This document shows, in pieces, positions 11,171-22,893 of a stretch of DNA of 64,000 nt (positions are counted from its first letter, which is position 1; each line of letters starts with the position of its first letter). The position numbers and the translations under genes are program-made. Below the pieces are notes generated by a model. The model was not told the DNA's origin and ran no database searches. It saw only the letters and a program-made list of their open reading frames with translations. Origin of the DNA: Culex pipiens pallens (Eukaryota > Arthropoda > Insecta > Diptera > Culicidae); contig NC_068939.1 of NCBI RefSeq assembly GCF_016801865.2, forward strand, positions 183,806,053-183,870,052, written 5' to 3'.

Positions 11171-12350
11171 TTTTCAGAGATGTACACTTTATTTATGGGT
11201 AAATCAAAACATTCTTCGTACTTGCAGAACGTGTCATCATGCTTGCGCGTCAACGAGGAGTACATGTAAAACGAGAAGACACACTTCACAATTTCTTTCT
11301 CAACACAATCCGTTAATTAACATAATTGCAGTGTACACTGCAGGAGTTTGTGTACAGGAAAGAAGCAACCAGCAACAACGGACGCCGACCTCTCTCACAA
11401 CCGGTGACAAGCTGTTGCAGTGCATGGTGCATGTCCTTCAGGGCTAAACAAGGAAGTGGCTCGACTCACCTGCGAAGAAGGTGCTGCTGTGACCCATTTC
11501 ACGCTACTAGGTGTTGTCTTGGTGTTGTTCCCAGAATCGCATCCTCGCGACGCGACGTGAACCGTGATCTTCATAATCAAATTCCAGAACGAAGCGCGGA
11601 TGCGACGGACGAGAGTCCTTCTGGTTGTGAGGTGTTTCTGGTGTAATCTGGGAACATCGTCGGGGAAAAAAAGGGCGGTTGATGGAACAAGACTACACTA
11701 ATTTGCATTTTTTATCGTTTGGGGGCATGATGGGACCGTTAGTGTGGTACTCGTTCGGGATGCAAATTTAAGCATCCCCTGTTAGCCGAAAGGGGAATTC
11801 AGTTTTTGAAATGGAAAAAAACGCACAGAGGTAAACAGGTATAACGTGGAAGAAGGAACCGAGAAAATAAATCTCAAAACTGGACCGACAGCCAGAACAT
11901 GTTCTTGACAAGAGTTCCGCTGAAGAGAGAGCAGAATGCATATGCATATGGTAAGTGAAGGAAAAATATGTTGGGTCTTGAGAGGTTTAAGTGCTTTCGA
12001 GTGTCACTTTTTGCAGCACGTGAAAAGAGGGCAGTTATTATAGTTTTCTCACTTCCAAACACTCGGTGTTTGAAGCGTACCGTTGCAACTTATGATTTGG
12101 CTGGGCCTCGAGATTTTTTAAAGTTTAATTTGGAGTTGAAATCGGTACTATTGAAGAATTTCGAAGTGCAAATGTGTTTGCCTTCAATCTTGATTTTAAA
12201 TAAAGTGGGAGTAAAATTTAACCAGAGAGTGACTTAGGGACATGTCAATTTTCTTCGATTTAAAGAATTTCTCATATTCTTAACAAAAAAACGATAAAAA
12301 TAATTGTCCCATGTGAAATTTTGACATATTAATAGATTCTGAGACAAAAA
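11171..12350. other. Unique, gene-less island
   Basis: This is less AT-rich, single-copy-looking sequence. Overlapping short frames on both strands (about 11133-11646) show no domain. Nothing beyond this can be supported. Confidence 0.45.
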
Positions 12351-12359
12351 ACTATTATA

Positions 12360-13310
12360 TGGTTGAGTGGTGTAATGCTATCCCTTCAGCTTACCTCTCC
12401 AAGCTGACATAATTACTAGTTCTCCTCCAACCAAAAAAAGAACCGTTAAAATTAAAATTTAAGGAAATTTCTTTATGAAGTATAATCAACCAAATGTATG
12501 AACTGAGAAATAAATACGAAGCAATGACGGAAAACAAGTGAACAGTTGCGGTAGTTTTAGAAAATGTAGCATTTTTTTAAATAAGGCCGTTGCAAATATT
12601 TTTTGAAGTTTATGTCCCTCGACTCTGACCGACGCTGAGGTGGGGGGGGGGGTGGGGGGAGGTTGCAAAAAAAAAAGTATAAAAATTGAAAAAAACGAGC
12701 CATGGTTTCAATATTTCAATGAAAAAAGTGTTTTGAAATGCATTATACACCTGTCCAGTTGTTTTGCAATCATTAGTTTCCAAAATATCTAAGTATTGAC
12801 GAAAATTTTATTTTTTGCGAAAAATAATTTTTTGCGGTGCTGTACATTGCAATTTCATAAAAGTTCAAAATATTTTTAAACAAGCCCAAACATGCTAAAT
12901 ATGATTATCATTGCAGAAAAACACATTTTATATTGTTTTCAGTTGATTAGACTTCCATTTTCATGAAAATTTTGAAGTTTTTTGGAAAAAAAAATTTTTG
13001 CCCCCTGATTTTTCAGATCAATTTGAAGTTTTTTGGAAAAATATTTTTTTTGCCCCCTGATTTTTCAGATTTATTTTGAAGGGGGGGTGACATAAACTTT
13101 GAAAAATATTTGCAACGGCCTAATATTCAATTTAAATTTTCCACTTGCATAATTAAAACACAAAGTTGTCTGTTTTTTGTAATAGTTGTCGTTAACTTTC
13201 CATTTTTACGATTTTCTTGCTTGGAGGGGTAAGTTGGAGGGGGACTAGTAATGTTTTAAATCTGTAGAGGTAACTGGAGGGTAACATTACACTAGTAGAT
13301 GGTTAAGCCA
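12360..13310. mobile_element. Decayed inverted-repeat element hosting a MITE
   Basis: About 12362-12435 (GTGGTGTAATGCTATCCC, then the CTTACCTCTCC block and TACTAGTTCTCCTCCAAC) is mirrored imperfectly at about 13203-13305. The region between is almost wholly the Harbinger-like MITE at 12585-13120. The arms differ at many positions, so this host is older than the MITE. Confidence 0.45.
12585..13120. mobile_element. PIF/Harbinger-like MITE, copy 2, opposite orientation
   Basis: It has the same GGCCGTTGCAAATATT ends as 10501-10946, with TAA at 12582-12584 and 13121-13123. Interior landmarks (CCTGATTTTTCAGAT, a C/G tract, the CAACTGGACAGGTG region) run in the reverse order of copy 1. A block containing CCCCCTGATTTTTCAGAT is tandemly duplicated near 13000-13075. 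The minus frame at 12486-12668 is a translation of the G-tract, not a gene. Confidence 0.8.
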
Positions 13311-13429
13311 ACTCTTCCCAAATGAAAAACACATAGCATAATTATACAATTTCCCTTCCTATGATTTGGCTCACGATTTTATGCAGTTTTACAGTTGTAT
13401 GTTGTATTTTTATTTCGAAATTTTGAGTA

Positions 13430-13880
13430 TGTCATTAAATTTTGCATCCATTTATCAGATTTAACGGTGTGCACATCACCAAGAGCTTTCGCACCAAGAT
13501 TTTTGATATTTTAGTATTTTCGAAACTACGGGCACTATCGATATATATATTTTTTTCATTCCCTAAAGATCTGTCTACTTAGCGATTTACGAAAAATTAC
13601 AATTACAATCTTTTTACAAACAGATTGTTGCAGGATTGAATCCGTAAGTTTGTCAATTTTACAAATTTTAAAACAATACCATAATACAAATTATAAAATA
13701 ATTGAAAAAACGTACCCTGATGAAAAACCAGGAACATGGAAGGGGTCGTATCACCCCAACGTCACAAAAAACGAAAATTTGCATTCGTGTTCGTAATCAA
13801 TGATCATCTTCTCAGAAAAAAGTTTCACGAAAATCGAATCGCAATCGGAGCGTGTGGTACGGTATGTCCACGCATCCTTC
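13430..13880 (+). mobile_element. Divergent fragment of the GGGTAATTC family, split by a MITE
   Basis: TTTTGAGTATGTCATTAAAT near 13430 and GGAAGGGGTCGTATC near 13738 match, in order, the relic at about 3238-3430. The intervening bases are the TTAA MITE at 13465-13717. Both ends of this fragment are lost. Confidence 0.55.
13465..13717. mobile_element. TTAA-target MITE, worn copy
   Basis: It begins after TTAA (13461-13464) with CGGTGTGCACATCACC and follows the same internal order as the intact copy at 28834-29067, including CGAAACTACGGGCACTATCG and GATTGAATCCGTAAGTTTG. The right terminus is degraded to GTACCC and the right TTAA is mutated. Confidence 0.6.
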
Positions 13881-13928
13881 CACCCCTTTAGATTCCGTGA
13901 GATGTGATCCGTTCACAGAATCCAAGTA

Positions 13929-14847
13929 CCGTAAACCGGGGTGACTTTGATAGAATTTCAATTTATTTTTGAAATATTTCCCAGCTGGAAAGGTTTTTCT
14001 CAAGATTATTATTTTTAAAACATGTACTGGGGTAGGCCACACAAAGTTCATGCACTATTTCTGGAAAAAGTTATTTTTCTATAATGTTCAGAAAAATAGT
14101 TACGTTAAAAATTCTCATTTTAAATTCCGGGGTGACTTTGATAGTCATAGTTTTTCTTGTTAAAATCAGATTATAGGTGTTCAAACTTCATTTTTACGGT
14201 TAATTAACCATCACTAAGGTTGATGATATAGTTTTCAAAAAAAAAATCAATGTTTATATTAAGTTAACTAAGTTTTAAGGCTTTTTAACAAAATACTTAT
14301 AAATTTTAGGTAAAGTTGTTAAAAAGTCGGAATTTTGCCTGAAATTCGATAAATGTAGTATTGTTCATAAAATTATCGATTTATATTACATTTTAAACTG
14401 AATTCGAAGCACGAATCACAAGTGTTCACATATCATATGAAATTTGTTCAACTGAAATTGCCTATAAATTTGAATTATGTTTCAAAAACACATATTATTT
14501 AATATTTACAAATTTAGTTTACCTTCTCCTAGTGGAAAATTGTCCGAAAAATCCGAAAATGTATTCCATTTTCCGATTCAAAATCATGTTCATTGAGAAA
14601 ATCATGTCACTTTAAGAAGTTTGAAATAATGCTTTTCATCAACATTTTCTTAATAATAGTTAACTAACTTTTTAAACCTTTCAAAATGTTATGAAAAGTT
14701 CTTCTTGAGGTACTTTGAGTACTTCTCTACCATGGTCAGTATGGTTCCAAACCATTCCGTACGTATTTAATTTGTACTCTTCATTTTGCGGAAAAATCTC
14801 AAACCTATCAAAGTCACCCCGGCTATCAAAGTCACCCCGTTTTGCGG
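13929..14847. mobile_element. TA-target element with repeated GGGGTGACTTTGATAG termini
   Basis: The left end CCGTAAACCGGGGTGACT and the right end reading (reverse complement) CCGCAAAACGGGGTGACT are flanked by TA (13927-13928, 14848-14849). The GGGGTGACTTTGATAG box occurs four times: + at about 13937 and 14129, - at 14805-14820 and 14823-14838. A paired subterminal box at both ends may have served as transposase binding sites (inference). The interior is AT-rich with no gene. Confidence 0.72.
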
Positions 14848-14910
14848 TACCGCTTTATTTTTTGCAATGCGTGGTGCATAAACTATGCTATTGCTATTGC
14901 TAAGCATGCT

Positions 14911-15010
14911 AGATTAGATTAGATTAGATTAGATTAGATTAGATTGGATTAGATTAGATTAGATTAGATTAGATTAGATCAGATTAGATTAGATTAGATT
15001 AGATTAGATA
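14911..15010. repeat. (AGATT)n pentanucleotide microsatellite, 20 units
   Basis: There are twenty consecutive 5-base units, all AGATT except GGATT, AGATC and a terminal AGATA. The low variation suggests recent slippage expansion. The unit resembles insect telomeric TTAGG but differs in one base. Confidence 0.95.
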
Positions 15011-17440
15011 TAAATTTTTAATATTGTTTTTCTAAGTTGATTTTTTTATTTAAACGGATTTCCTGAAGAATTTGGTGTCATGTCTGAAGTATAATAAGTA
15101 TAACCATTCTATTTAATTTTTTTTTTGGTTTTTTACAATACTTTGGGAATGAATTTCAATTTGTTGCAAGAAATTTACAAACAAAATTTCAATGATAATA
15201 AAAAATGTAATATTTTTAATTAATAATCATATTTTTTTTTGGAATCAGATGAGATGAAATTATTAAAAGTTTTGGGTTACTTCTTTACTTCCTGCGTTAA
15301 AATTTTAAAATTTGTTTTTTGCTTAACTTTTTAAGGGCAAATTTCATAAATCGGCAGACAAGAACGGTACACGTGAAACAAAAGGCATCACAAAATCGCA
15401 AATTTATGGAAACCGTTTCGCAAAATTTGCTGTGAAATTTAAAACCTTATTAACATTGCGGGCGAGTCCAAATTGAGCAATTTCTATCGATTGAGTCAGA
15501 TTTATCGCCTCCCCGAGCGTCCCTCATCCACGCTGGAGATGGTCGCGCAAAGTTCAGGTAATGGCAGGGATTTTTCTTCCCGTGTTTTTTTTTTGCCAAG
15601 AACCAATCGATAAGGAGGAGAGGATAATCGGGATGAATAATGTGCGGTGATAAATTATGTAGTTAGTGTGCGAGTACCTGTCTTATCACTGAAGATTGGA
15701 ATTAAGATGTTTTAAGTTTTTAAGCTTTTTTTTGGTGAAAATTGGTCAAATTGAAAGTGTTGTAAAACGTATTATTCGAAAATTTTGAACTCAATCCGCT
15801 AGATTACAATCAATCAATCCAAATGCCACCTGCCCAAACTGACAAACTATCCCTAACCCAATGACTTTGATTATCTGACCCTGTCATGTGAGAGTGAGTC
15901 AACACACGTTGCACTTGAATGATTATAAACTGACACATTAGGAAAGGGCACGGGGAGGCAGAGGGGGGGTCATAATGACGTTCGATGATGCGGCACTTAT
16001 GCCGCACGTCAATAATCTGGCCATTATAATAGAATGTGAATTATGGCCGCTCGGAAAATTTGACTGCAGCGCAATTTCCAATCGATTACCCATAAATCAA
16101 CCCCACCGTTCCTCCTCTAAATTGCGCCCAAATTTGGAGAAGATATGCTTTTCAAGTGTTCGTGGTGGGGGTGGATTTATGTACCGATTAGAAGCTTTAG
16201 CAAATGTGCAATTTGGGAAAAGCTAACAGAATTTTTGTGGCCAACGAAAAGTATTTTGATGCACATTGAATCAAATTGAAAATTCATCTGCAAAGCTGGG
16301 GGCGTGTTGTTTGGGAAAGCATCGTTATGTTCGAATGGGAATGTTTGTCGTGATTGAAAACTTTGCCGCAAAGTTGAGCCATTCTTTGCGAGGTGGTGAA
16401 AATTTTCGCTTGAGGCAATGCAGTTTGCGTTTGAAGAAAGTTTTTTTTTCATGCTCTTTTCACGTTCATGTGGCCAATTACAGAGTTGAAGTAGAGATGG
16501 AAATGCTTGTTGAAAATGTGTTGTATAACACAACAATTGATGAAGAGAACATACAAGTGTTTTGATTCCCCAAACAGACCGAATGCCAAACTTAACCTAA
16601 AAAAAAGTTTGTTAAGTAAGCTTAAAAATTTATTTCTAATCAAACTTGATTGACAAATTTAAGTTTATATAATATTTTACAAAAAAAATACAATTTAACT
16701 TCAAATAACTAAATGCTTAACAATATATACAAATTCATGGATCATTTTAAAAATTGCAAAAAATAGGTTTTCCCTCGGCTTTAACTAAAAAGGACAGGGG
16801 TAAATAACACAGGAAACCCAATTTTTTGTATTATTTGTCAAATAACAGGGACCAAAATGTGCCCTTGGTTGCCTAGTAATAGATGGTTAAATACCATGAA
16901 ATTATCCCGAGCAGGTGGAAATAACTGGAAAAGTTTAAGTTCTGTTATTGTCAGGAGTTTAGAGATTTGTTCGAAAAATAACTCAGCCTGATATCAAAAA
17001 TTATAACAAGAAAATTCACTAACATAGAAAAAAAAAAATGTTCCCGATAACTCATTTTGGCATTGGTTAGTTATGTTTTTTTGCGCTAGTAAATAACTGA
17101 TTTTGCTATTGATTTCTTATTTTTAGCTTATTATCAAATTTTAATATTATTGCTTGGTTCCGATTAAATACCACATATTTTCAAATGCTGAATATAATCA
17201 GCAATTAACGGCTTACAAATGTTGTTCAAAATTTGAAAAAAAAATTGAAATTTAACAGAGACCAGGCAAAATATCCAAGTGAGCAAACAACGAAAATGTT
17301 TGAAAGTTGTAGCGATAAAAAAATGAATGTTTGAAATTTATAGCGATAAAAAAAATGATAAAATATTTCGTTATGCACAACATTTTCGAACTGTTGGATT
17401 AATTTGATTATTGATATAGAATATTTCAATACCAATAATT
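15011..17440. other. Unique, gene-less stretch
   Basis: The sequence has mixed composition. About 15340-16560 is less AT-rich and holds overlapping frames of up to 119 residues on both strands with no recognisable domain. A short GGTAAATAACAC / CCTAGTAATAGATGG block near 16798-16890 looks like decayed repeat. No RNA gene is seen. Confidence 0.45.
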
Positions 17441-17459
17441 AAAAGAATAATTTTTTTTC

Positions 17460-17890
17460 AATTTAAACAAAAGTTTTGGTACAGCTACCACATTTCATGG
17501 CCAAAATAATGTATTTGATAAAATTGGTCAAAAGTGCCCATAGTTCTTGCCATATTTAGCAAAAATATAATAAATTACAAATTGGGCTATGGACACTTGA
17601 AAAATTTTCGAACAATTTTTTGATTTCCTTAGCCCCCCTATAGATTAATTTAAAAATAATTTAAAAAATCAAATTTTAAAATTTTCACTTTCAAAACAAG
17701 TTTTGGTACATTTCATGTGACTCATGGACACTTTTTTGGGAATCTGCTACCCCCCCCCCCTTTCGTGGACAATTGTCCATACAAAAAAAAAAACTTTTTT
17801 CTATGGATTGTGGACCATCGCCATACCCCCCCCCCCCTCAAGTGTCCACGTAGTTTATGGATGGTCCCGTTATTTTAATGACCTCCATTT
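17460..17890. repeat. C-tract-bearing interspersed repeat
   Basis: TTTTGGTAC blocks at about 17475 and 17701 are direct repeats. Two C-runs (near 17750 and 17826) bracket GTGGACAATTGTCCATAC. The right edge (AGTGTCCACGTAGTTTATGG, then ATGGTCCCG) resembles a common mosquito repeat end. The boundaries are not resolved. The + frame at 17724-17993 only reads through the C-runs. Confidence 0.45.
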
Positions 17891-20100
17891 TGTTCTTCCC
17901 ACCTGCCCGGAATACCAAAATCGTTTTTGTGGAAGACCACACCAATTCCATATTTTTCACATTTTAAGGTTATTTCTATCTTTAAATCATTAAATCTTTA
18001 AATACTTTAACATTTAAATACTTCAAAATTTTTGGTTTTCTATGAAACTGTAGACCTAGTCACAATTGATCCAATTTTTTCCCATAGTTTCAAAAGAATT
18101 TGATAAAATACTATAATACTAAAATCAAAACCAAAATTGGTATCTGATCAACAACAAATTTAGCAATTTTGCAATATAAAAAAAAAACCTAAAATTGGTA
18201 TGATACCAAATTTTGCTCTTGCAAAAATTCAAAATTTGGTATTGATACCAGAAAAGGTGCTCGCTAGGAAGTACTACAGCATAAAAATAATTTTAAATTT
18301 TATAGATTTTGATATAACTGATGATCCATTTGTTTTGCTTGGCGTTTTCCAATTCGAACGAATGTCCAGGTTAATTTTATAATTTAAATTGAAGGTTCGT
18401 AGAATTTTCCTTGTCAATACCTGGTTATTGCAAAAACTTCTCTTGAACTCTTCGAATGTTTCCGATACATGACCGCCAGAAAAACGCGATAAATAGGTCA
18501 AAGTAAAAAGTTGAAATTGATTCCCCTTGATGGCCATAACTTTTTTTCCAGCTGTAATTTGTGAAAAATCAATTCAGACACACACGTACACACCTTATCA
18601 GATCGGGGAGGGGAAGCTTAACTGCGGGATGAACCCTCCGGCAATCGACCAACCAACGCAGCGTGGACACTTTGATTGTGGTCATTTTTCGTTGGATCGC
18701 CAGCTGTCTCTGTTCACCAGTGGAGCTGCTGCCATCGTGAGAAATGGGCTGGCGATGAAAAAAGGCAAAAAAAAGGAACGCAAATTCTGAACGAAATATT
18801 CGAAATGATATATTAATCCCCTGCAGTCAGCTGCAGCTGGTGGCTGCCTCGTGGATGTATTTGCATGCGCCAGTGTGCCGAAATTAAATATTTATTATGG
18901 AAAATTGATTTAAATTATTCGACCCGGTCTCGGCCGGTCTGGCCGTGGCACTCTCGGGTGTTTTTCACCGACAGTTATTCGCACTTGGGAAAGGGGCGAG
19001 CAAACATGCCGCCCAACTTTCGGCAAATTCAATCACTCTTCCGTGGTCGTTCACAGACTGGTAACGTTGCGAAAATTACATGCATTATTGTTGATCCACT
19101 GTACCCCAAATGAGATTTAAAAATATTATTGCAGTAATGTGGTATTATGAAAAGTTACCTTTTGAGCTCAGTTCTCAATCTGTTGTTATTGGATTTCACT
19201 CAAAAAATCAGAGTCCAATCCCTTAATGTCACAAAATGAATTTGATTAAAGAATCGCTCCCAAAATATCGAACAAAGAAACGCTATTAAAAACTATCAAA
19301 ATGGCCATAAATCAGAACTTGGTGTTGAAATCAATTAGTATTGTGAGCATCTCTGCAACCCCCTCAACCTCAGACATTTTGCAGTTCCACAGCAAAGAAA
19401 TGCAAACAAAAAGAACCGATTGAGATCGAAAAGGACATAAAAAAACACCTTCGAAATAAATCATTGCCGACTGCATGGCAAAGTTTACGGTCTCTGTTGC
19501 AATCTCAATAGGTGTTTTGCGTTCCAGAGAGCTCCTCTGCGAAACCATTCCCAAGAATAATGTAGAGCAAATTCCTCCGTTGCGAACAAACTGGAATTCA
19601 AGGTTCTTCCTTCGAAGTCGTCGAAACTCGGGGTTCCCACCCCAGCAGCAAGAAAAGGGTTTTTCACTAAATTATGGCATTTCCAGCGAATGGCACCGGC
19701 CAAATCTAGAAAGGCGAAACCCTTCTTTTTTTCATTTGGTTGCGCGATGAAGGCACTACCGCGCGAACACTTGCTAATTTATTGGGTTTTGTGGGTCTTC
19801 CAGTTTCAGTTTCAGTCTGCGAATCTAAGCTAGCGCCGTCAATATATTAATGAACGATGGGAAGAATTTCAATAAATTAGACCTTTTTCGTTTGTTAGCG
19901 GCTTCTTCGAAGCCGTTTTTGGGATTCAATCGGTGGAGTTTGGGTGACCCGCGAATGGAGAGTGGGACTATCTTTGTTTGGGAATGGTCTCGGGAGAGTT
20001 GGAAAGTTGGGTATTGAGATGTCACCAGTCGATAAGAAGTCGAGATTGGTGGGTTTTACGAGAAAGATCGATAAACAGTCTGAAAATATTTTCTTCTCCT
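17891..20100. other. Mostly unique, gene-less stretch
   Basis: The A/T-rich first half includes palindromic AATTGGTATGATACC-type pieces near 18190-18250. About 18540-19110 and 19460-20040 are less AT-rich and single-copy-looking. No open frame has a recognisable domain. Confidence 0.45.
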
Positions 20101-20109
20101 GATACCTAA

Positions 20110-20520
20110 ATCAAAAAAAAAAAAAAATCAAATCATCCACAATAACGACCCCCGGGTCTTTTGTGATCTCTATTGCAAGTTTCTGCTCGAACCTAGGAGT
20201 CCGAAGGCTTGAATGGGGAGAGCACCCAAACCTCTTTCTACTCCAAGGAACTTTCCACCCCAGTGTTTGAACTGACGACCTTTGGATTGCGAGTCCAACC
20301 GCCGCCAGCGATTCCACCGGAGTAGGCTTGGTTTGGTGTGTTATTTGTACTTATGGCATGGAGACGACTCCTACACCTGGAATGACTTTACGGCCTAACA
20401 AGCAAGGCCAGGACCGACATTTTACTTCCTCATCCGATGGAATGTTGGAGCAGATGGGAATCGAACCCAGAATCATCCGCTTACAAAGCGGACAGCGTAA
20501 CCATTCGGTCACGCACTGCC
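20110..20520 (-). mobile_element. Dimeric tRNA-derived SINE
   Basis: Read on the minus strand from 20520, it starts with a tRNA-like head (20520 to about 20447) containing a GACCGAATGGTTACG A-box-like arm and GGTTCGATTCCC B box. A second tRNA-like unit follows, whose anticodon arm lies at 20282-20298 and B-box-like GTTCAAACAC at about 20265-20275. It ends in a T-run at 20113-20127. Two pol III-type units in one element recall the Twin SINE of Culex pipiens, but the longer spacer here argues against identity. Flanking duplications are not evident. Confidence 0.65.
20447..20520 (-). other. tRNA-Thr(TGT)-like head of the SINE
   Basis: The anticodon stem TCCGC/GCGGA encloses the loop TTTGTAA, giving anticodon TGT (threonine). 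T33 and A37 are intact and a consensus B box follows. The acceptor stem pairs over only about four bases and the T stem is imperfect. I therefore read it as a SINE promoter rather than a working tRNA gene. Confidence 0.55.
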
Positions 20521-21293
20521 TGATTTTTTGTGGCCCGCGGACCCGTTTTGAATGATTACGTAAAATGGCCCTTTGGCCCATTGGTTGTTAAAAAATCTAT
20601 TTTAATTTATATGCATTCAAAAGTTATAACGCCTCAAACTTATTTTGTACTTCAAAATGTTTAGCCTCGGGATTTAAACTCATGAAATTTGGGTGACTTA
20701 TCTGAGTGACTAGCATCTGATTCTGGCAGGTCAAAATTTACTCAAATTTTATTGAAATTGGAAAAAAAAAATTGTACTTTTGCAACTATTTATTATTGTA
20801 GTTGAACTGCATTTAAAAAATAAAATTTGGTCATTAAAATTAAATTTCAAGGAAAATATTAATTCATTCAATTAAATTAAAAACAATCAATTTCAAAATA
20901 TTTGTGAAATAACCTTTGTTTTCAGCATTCACCCACAAAATGGTCAACCACCCCTCAACCTTGACCAGACCGTGGAAAATAATCTTTTAACAACATACTT
21001 GCAGAGGCCTGCCCTGATTTTGTTTTGTGAAGGCATGAAAATTGCAGTAATAAGTTTATGAATTACATTTTTTGTTTTGTTGATTTGTTGACTAATTTAA
21101 TAAAATTGATAGGAAGTTTTCTTTAAAGATACTGCTTTTTTTGCTTTTCCTAGTTTTAAGAAAAGAACAAACAAATCAAGATTGATGAGATTGAAACAAC
21201 GCATTTTTTTTCTAAAGAACATATTCACTTTTGACCCGCAAACTCATGTGAGTTTTCAAATTTGGCCCGCCATTCAAAAACTTTGAGCACCCC
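20521..21293. mobile_element. Possible hAT-like remnant
   Basis: The right edge reads, in reverse complement, GGGGTGCTCAAAGTTTTTG, an end of the kind found in many hAT elements. GGCCCGC blocks occur near both edges (about 20531 and 21264). The left terminus is missing and abuts the SINE. There is no transposase. Confidence 0.35.
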
Positions 21294-21295
21294 TC

Positions 21296-21470
21296 AGGCC
21301 CGTAGCCAGGGGGGTGGCTTTCGGGCTGAAGCCCCACCCCCCTCCCCCCCCCCGAAATTTTTGGAAGACATATGGGAGAGAGGGAAGAAGAAGAAAAGAA
21401 GAAGAAAATTTCTTCGTCCAGCCCCCCCCCCCCCGAACCAAAAATCTGGATACACTCCTGGCACCCCTGC
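21296..21470. repeat. C-tract and purine-rich low-complexity repeat
   Basis: Two long C-runs (around 21340-21353 and 21422-21434) flank an AGAAGAAG purine stretch, with GGCCCGTAGCCAGG at the left. It is probably an interspersed repeat with degraded ends. Frames through it are proline-rich artefacts. Confidence 0.5.
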
Positions 21471-21532
21471 CCTAATTGATACCCAAGATATGTCAATTTA
21501 ATCAACCAGATGGAAGAATTCTGTTTAATTTT

Positions 21533-22725
21533 GCCTTCCTCACTGAGGTAAGGCTATAATCCTGCTCGAAAAACGAACTTTTGAAAAACAGGTCAAAGAC
21601 CTATATTCATGTATACCTATCGACTCAGAATCGAAAACTGAACAAATGTCTGTGTGTGTGTGTGTATGTGTTTGCGTATTCACCTTGGTGCTCAAAATTC
21701 TTGCCAAGTTTTCTCGGCACTGGCTGATCCGATTTGAGTAAAACAAGTTGCATTCGATTCGTTTTGGTGCCCCATACTGCACTATTGAATTGTTTGAAGA
21801 TCCGATAAGTAGTTCAAAAGTTACGTATAAAAAAGTGTCAGAGTTGCGAATCAGGTGCTGGAATTTTGATGCCGGATCTCACTTATCTATATGAAAACTA
21901 TGTCCGGATCTATCATCCGACCCATCGTTGGTTAGGTAATCAAAAGATCTTTCCAATGAGTCCAAAACATTGGAGATCTGGCAACCCTGTCTCAAGTTAT
22001 GACCACTTAAGTGATATTAATGTACTTTTTTGAAGCCGGATCTCACTTAAATGTATGTAAACTATGTCCGGATCCATCATCCGACCCATCGATAGTTAGG
22101 TAATCAAAAGACCTTTCCAACGAGTCCAAAACATTGAAGATCTGGCAACCCTGTCTCAAGTTATGACCACTTAAGTGATATTAATGTACTTTTTTGAAGC
22201 CGGATCTCACTTAAATGTATATAAACTATGTCCGGATCCAACATCCAACCCTTTTTTGATTAGGTAATCAAAAGATCTTTCCAATGAGTCCAAAACGTTG
22301 AAGATCTGGCAACCCTGTCTCGAGATATGACCACTTTCTGAAGCCGGATCTCACTTAAATGTATGTAAACTATGTCCGGATCCATCACCCGACCCATCGT
22401 TGGTTAGGTAATCAAAAGACCTTTCCAATGAGTCCAAAACATTGAAGATCTGGCAACCTTGTCTCGAGATATGACCAATCAAGTGATATTTTTATACTTT
22501 TTTTTAATTCCTAAGCTTTGTCCGGATCTATCATCCGATGCATCGTTGGTTAGGTAATGAGTTTTTTGAAGATCTGGCAACGCTCAGTTTCAAGTTATGA
22601 CCGCATAAGTGACATTTGTGTATTTTTTTATTGTGAAATAGATGCAATTTGTGTCCAAACTCATCATATCACCAAATGTTGATAAAAAGTGAGGAAGGCA
22701 CCAACCACATAGGTGGATTAAGTTA
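21533..22725 (+). mobile_element. Non-autonomous element with internal tandem array, copy 1
   Basis: The left edge GCCTTCCTCACTGAGG is mirrored by GTGAGGAAGGC near the right edge. The right tip CCACATAGGTGG forms a short hairpin just before ATTAAG. A TG microsatellite lies near 21653-21670, and most of the interior is the 164-bp tandem repeat. A second copy with the same ends and order occurs at 38280-39966. Superfamily is not assigned. A hairpin near the 3' tip invites comparison with Helitrons, but the ends do not fit cleanly. Confidence 0.7.
21871..22560 (+). repeat. Tandem repeat, about 164-bp unit, 4-5 copies
   Basis: GCCGGATCTCACTT marks unit starts at 21871, 22035, 22199 and 22343. 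A degenerate fifth unit lies near 22515. Each unit contains TATGTCCGGATC, ATCCGACCCATCG, GGTAATCAAAAGA and GATCTGGCAACC. The fourth spacing is about 20 bp shorter. Confidence 0.9.
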
Positions 22726-22893
22726 GTTTTTATTATGCTTTTTCAGCAATTTGAAAATCAATTTTAAAAATATATGGAAACTACTTTATAAGAATCATAA
22801 ACAAAAAAAAACTCGTTTGAATGGTAATTAAATCCCGAAATTTTGATGAAAATCCCTTTTTATTTTACAACATTGGGCATATATCTGCTTATA

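Noticed and set aside
14911..15010. Interstitial telomere repeat
   Set aside because: The unit is AGATT, not TTAGG, and mosquitoes are not known to use TTAGG. It is an ordinary microsatellite.
20447..20520. A functional tRNA-Thr(TGT) gene
   Set aside because: The acceptor and T stems pair poorly, and the sequence continues into a second tRNA-like unit and a T-run, as in a SINE.
21871..22560. CRISPR-like regular array
   Set aside because: The whole 164-bp unit repeats, without short repeats separated by unique spacers, and the genome is eukaryotic.
22685..22725. Helitron 3' end (hairpin near the tip)
   Set aside because: No CTRR terminus follows the hairpin, and the other end is inverted-repeat-like rather than TC.
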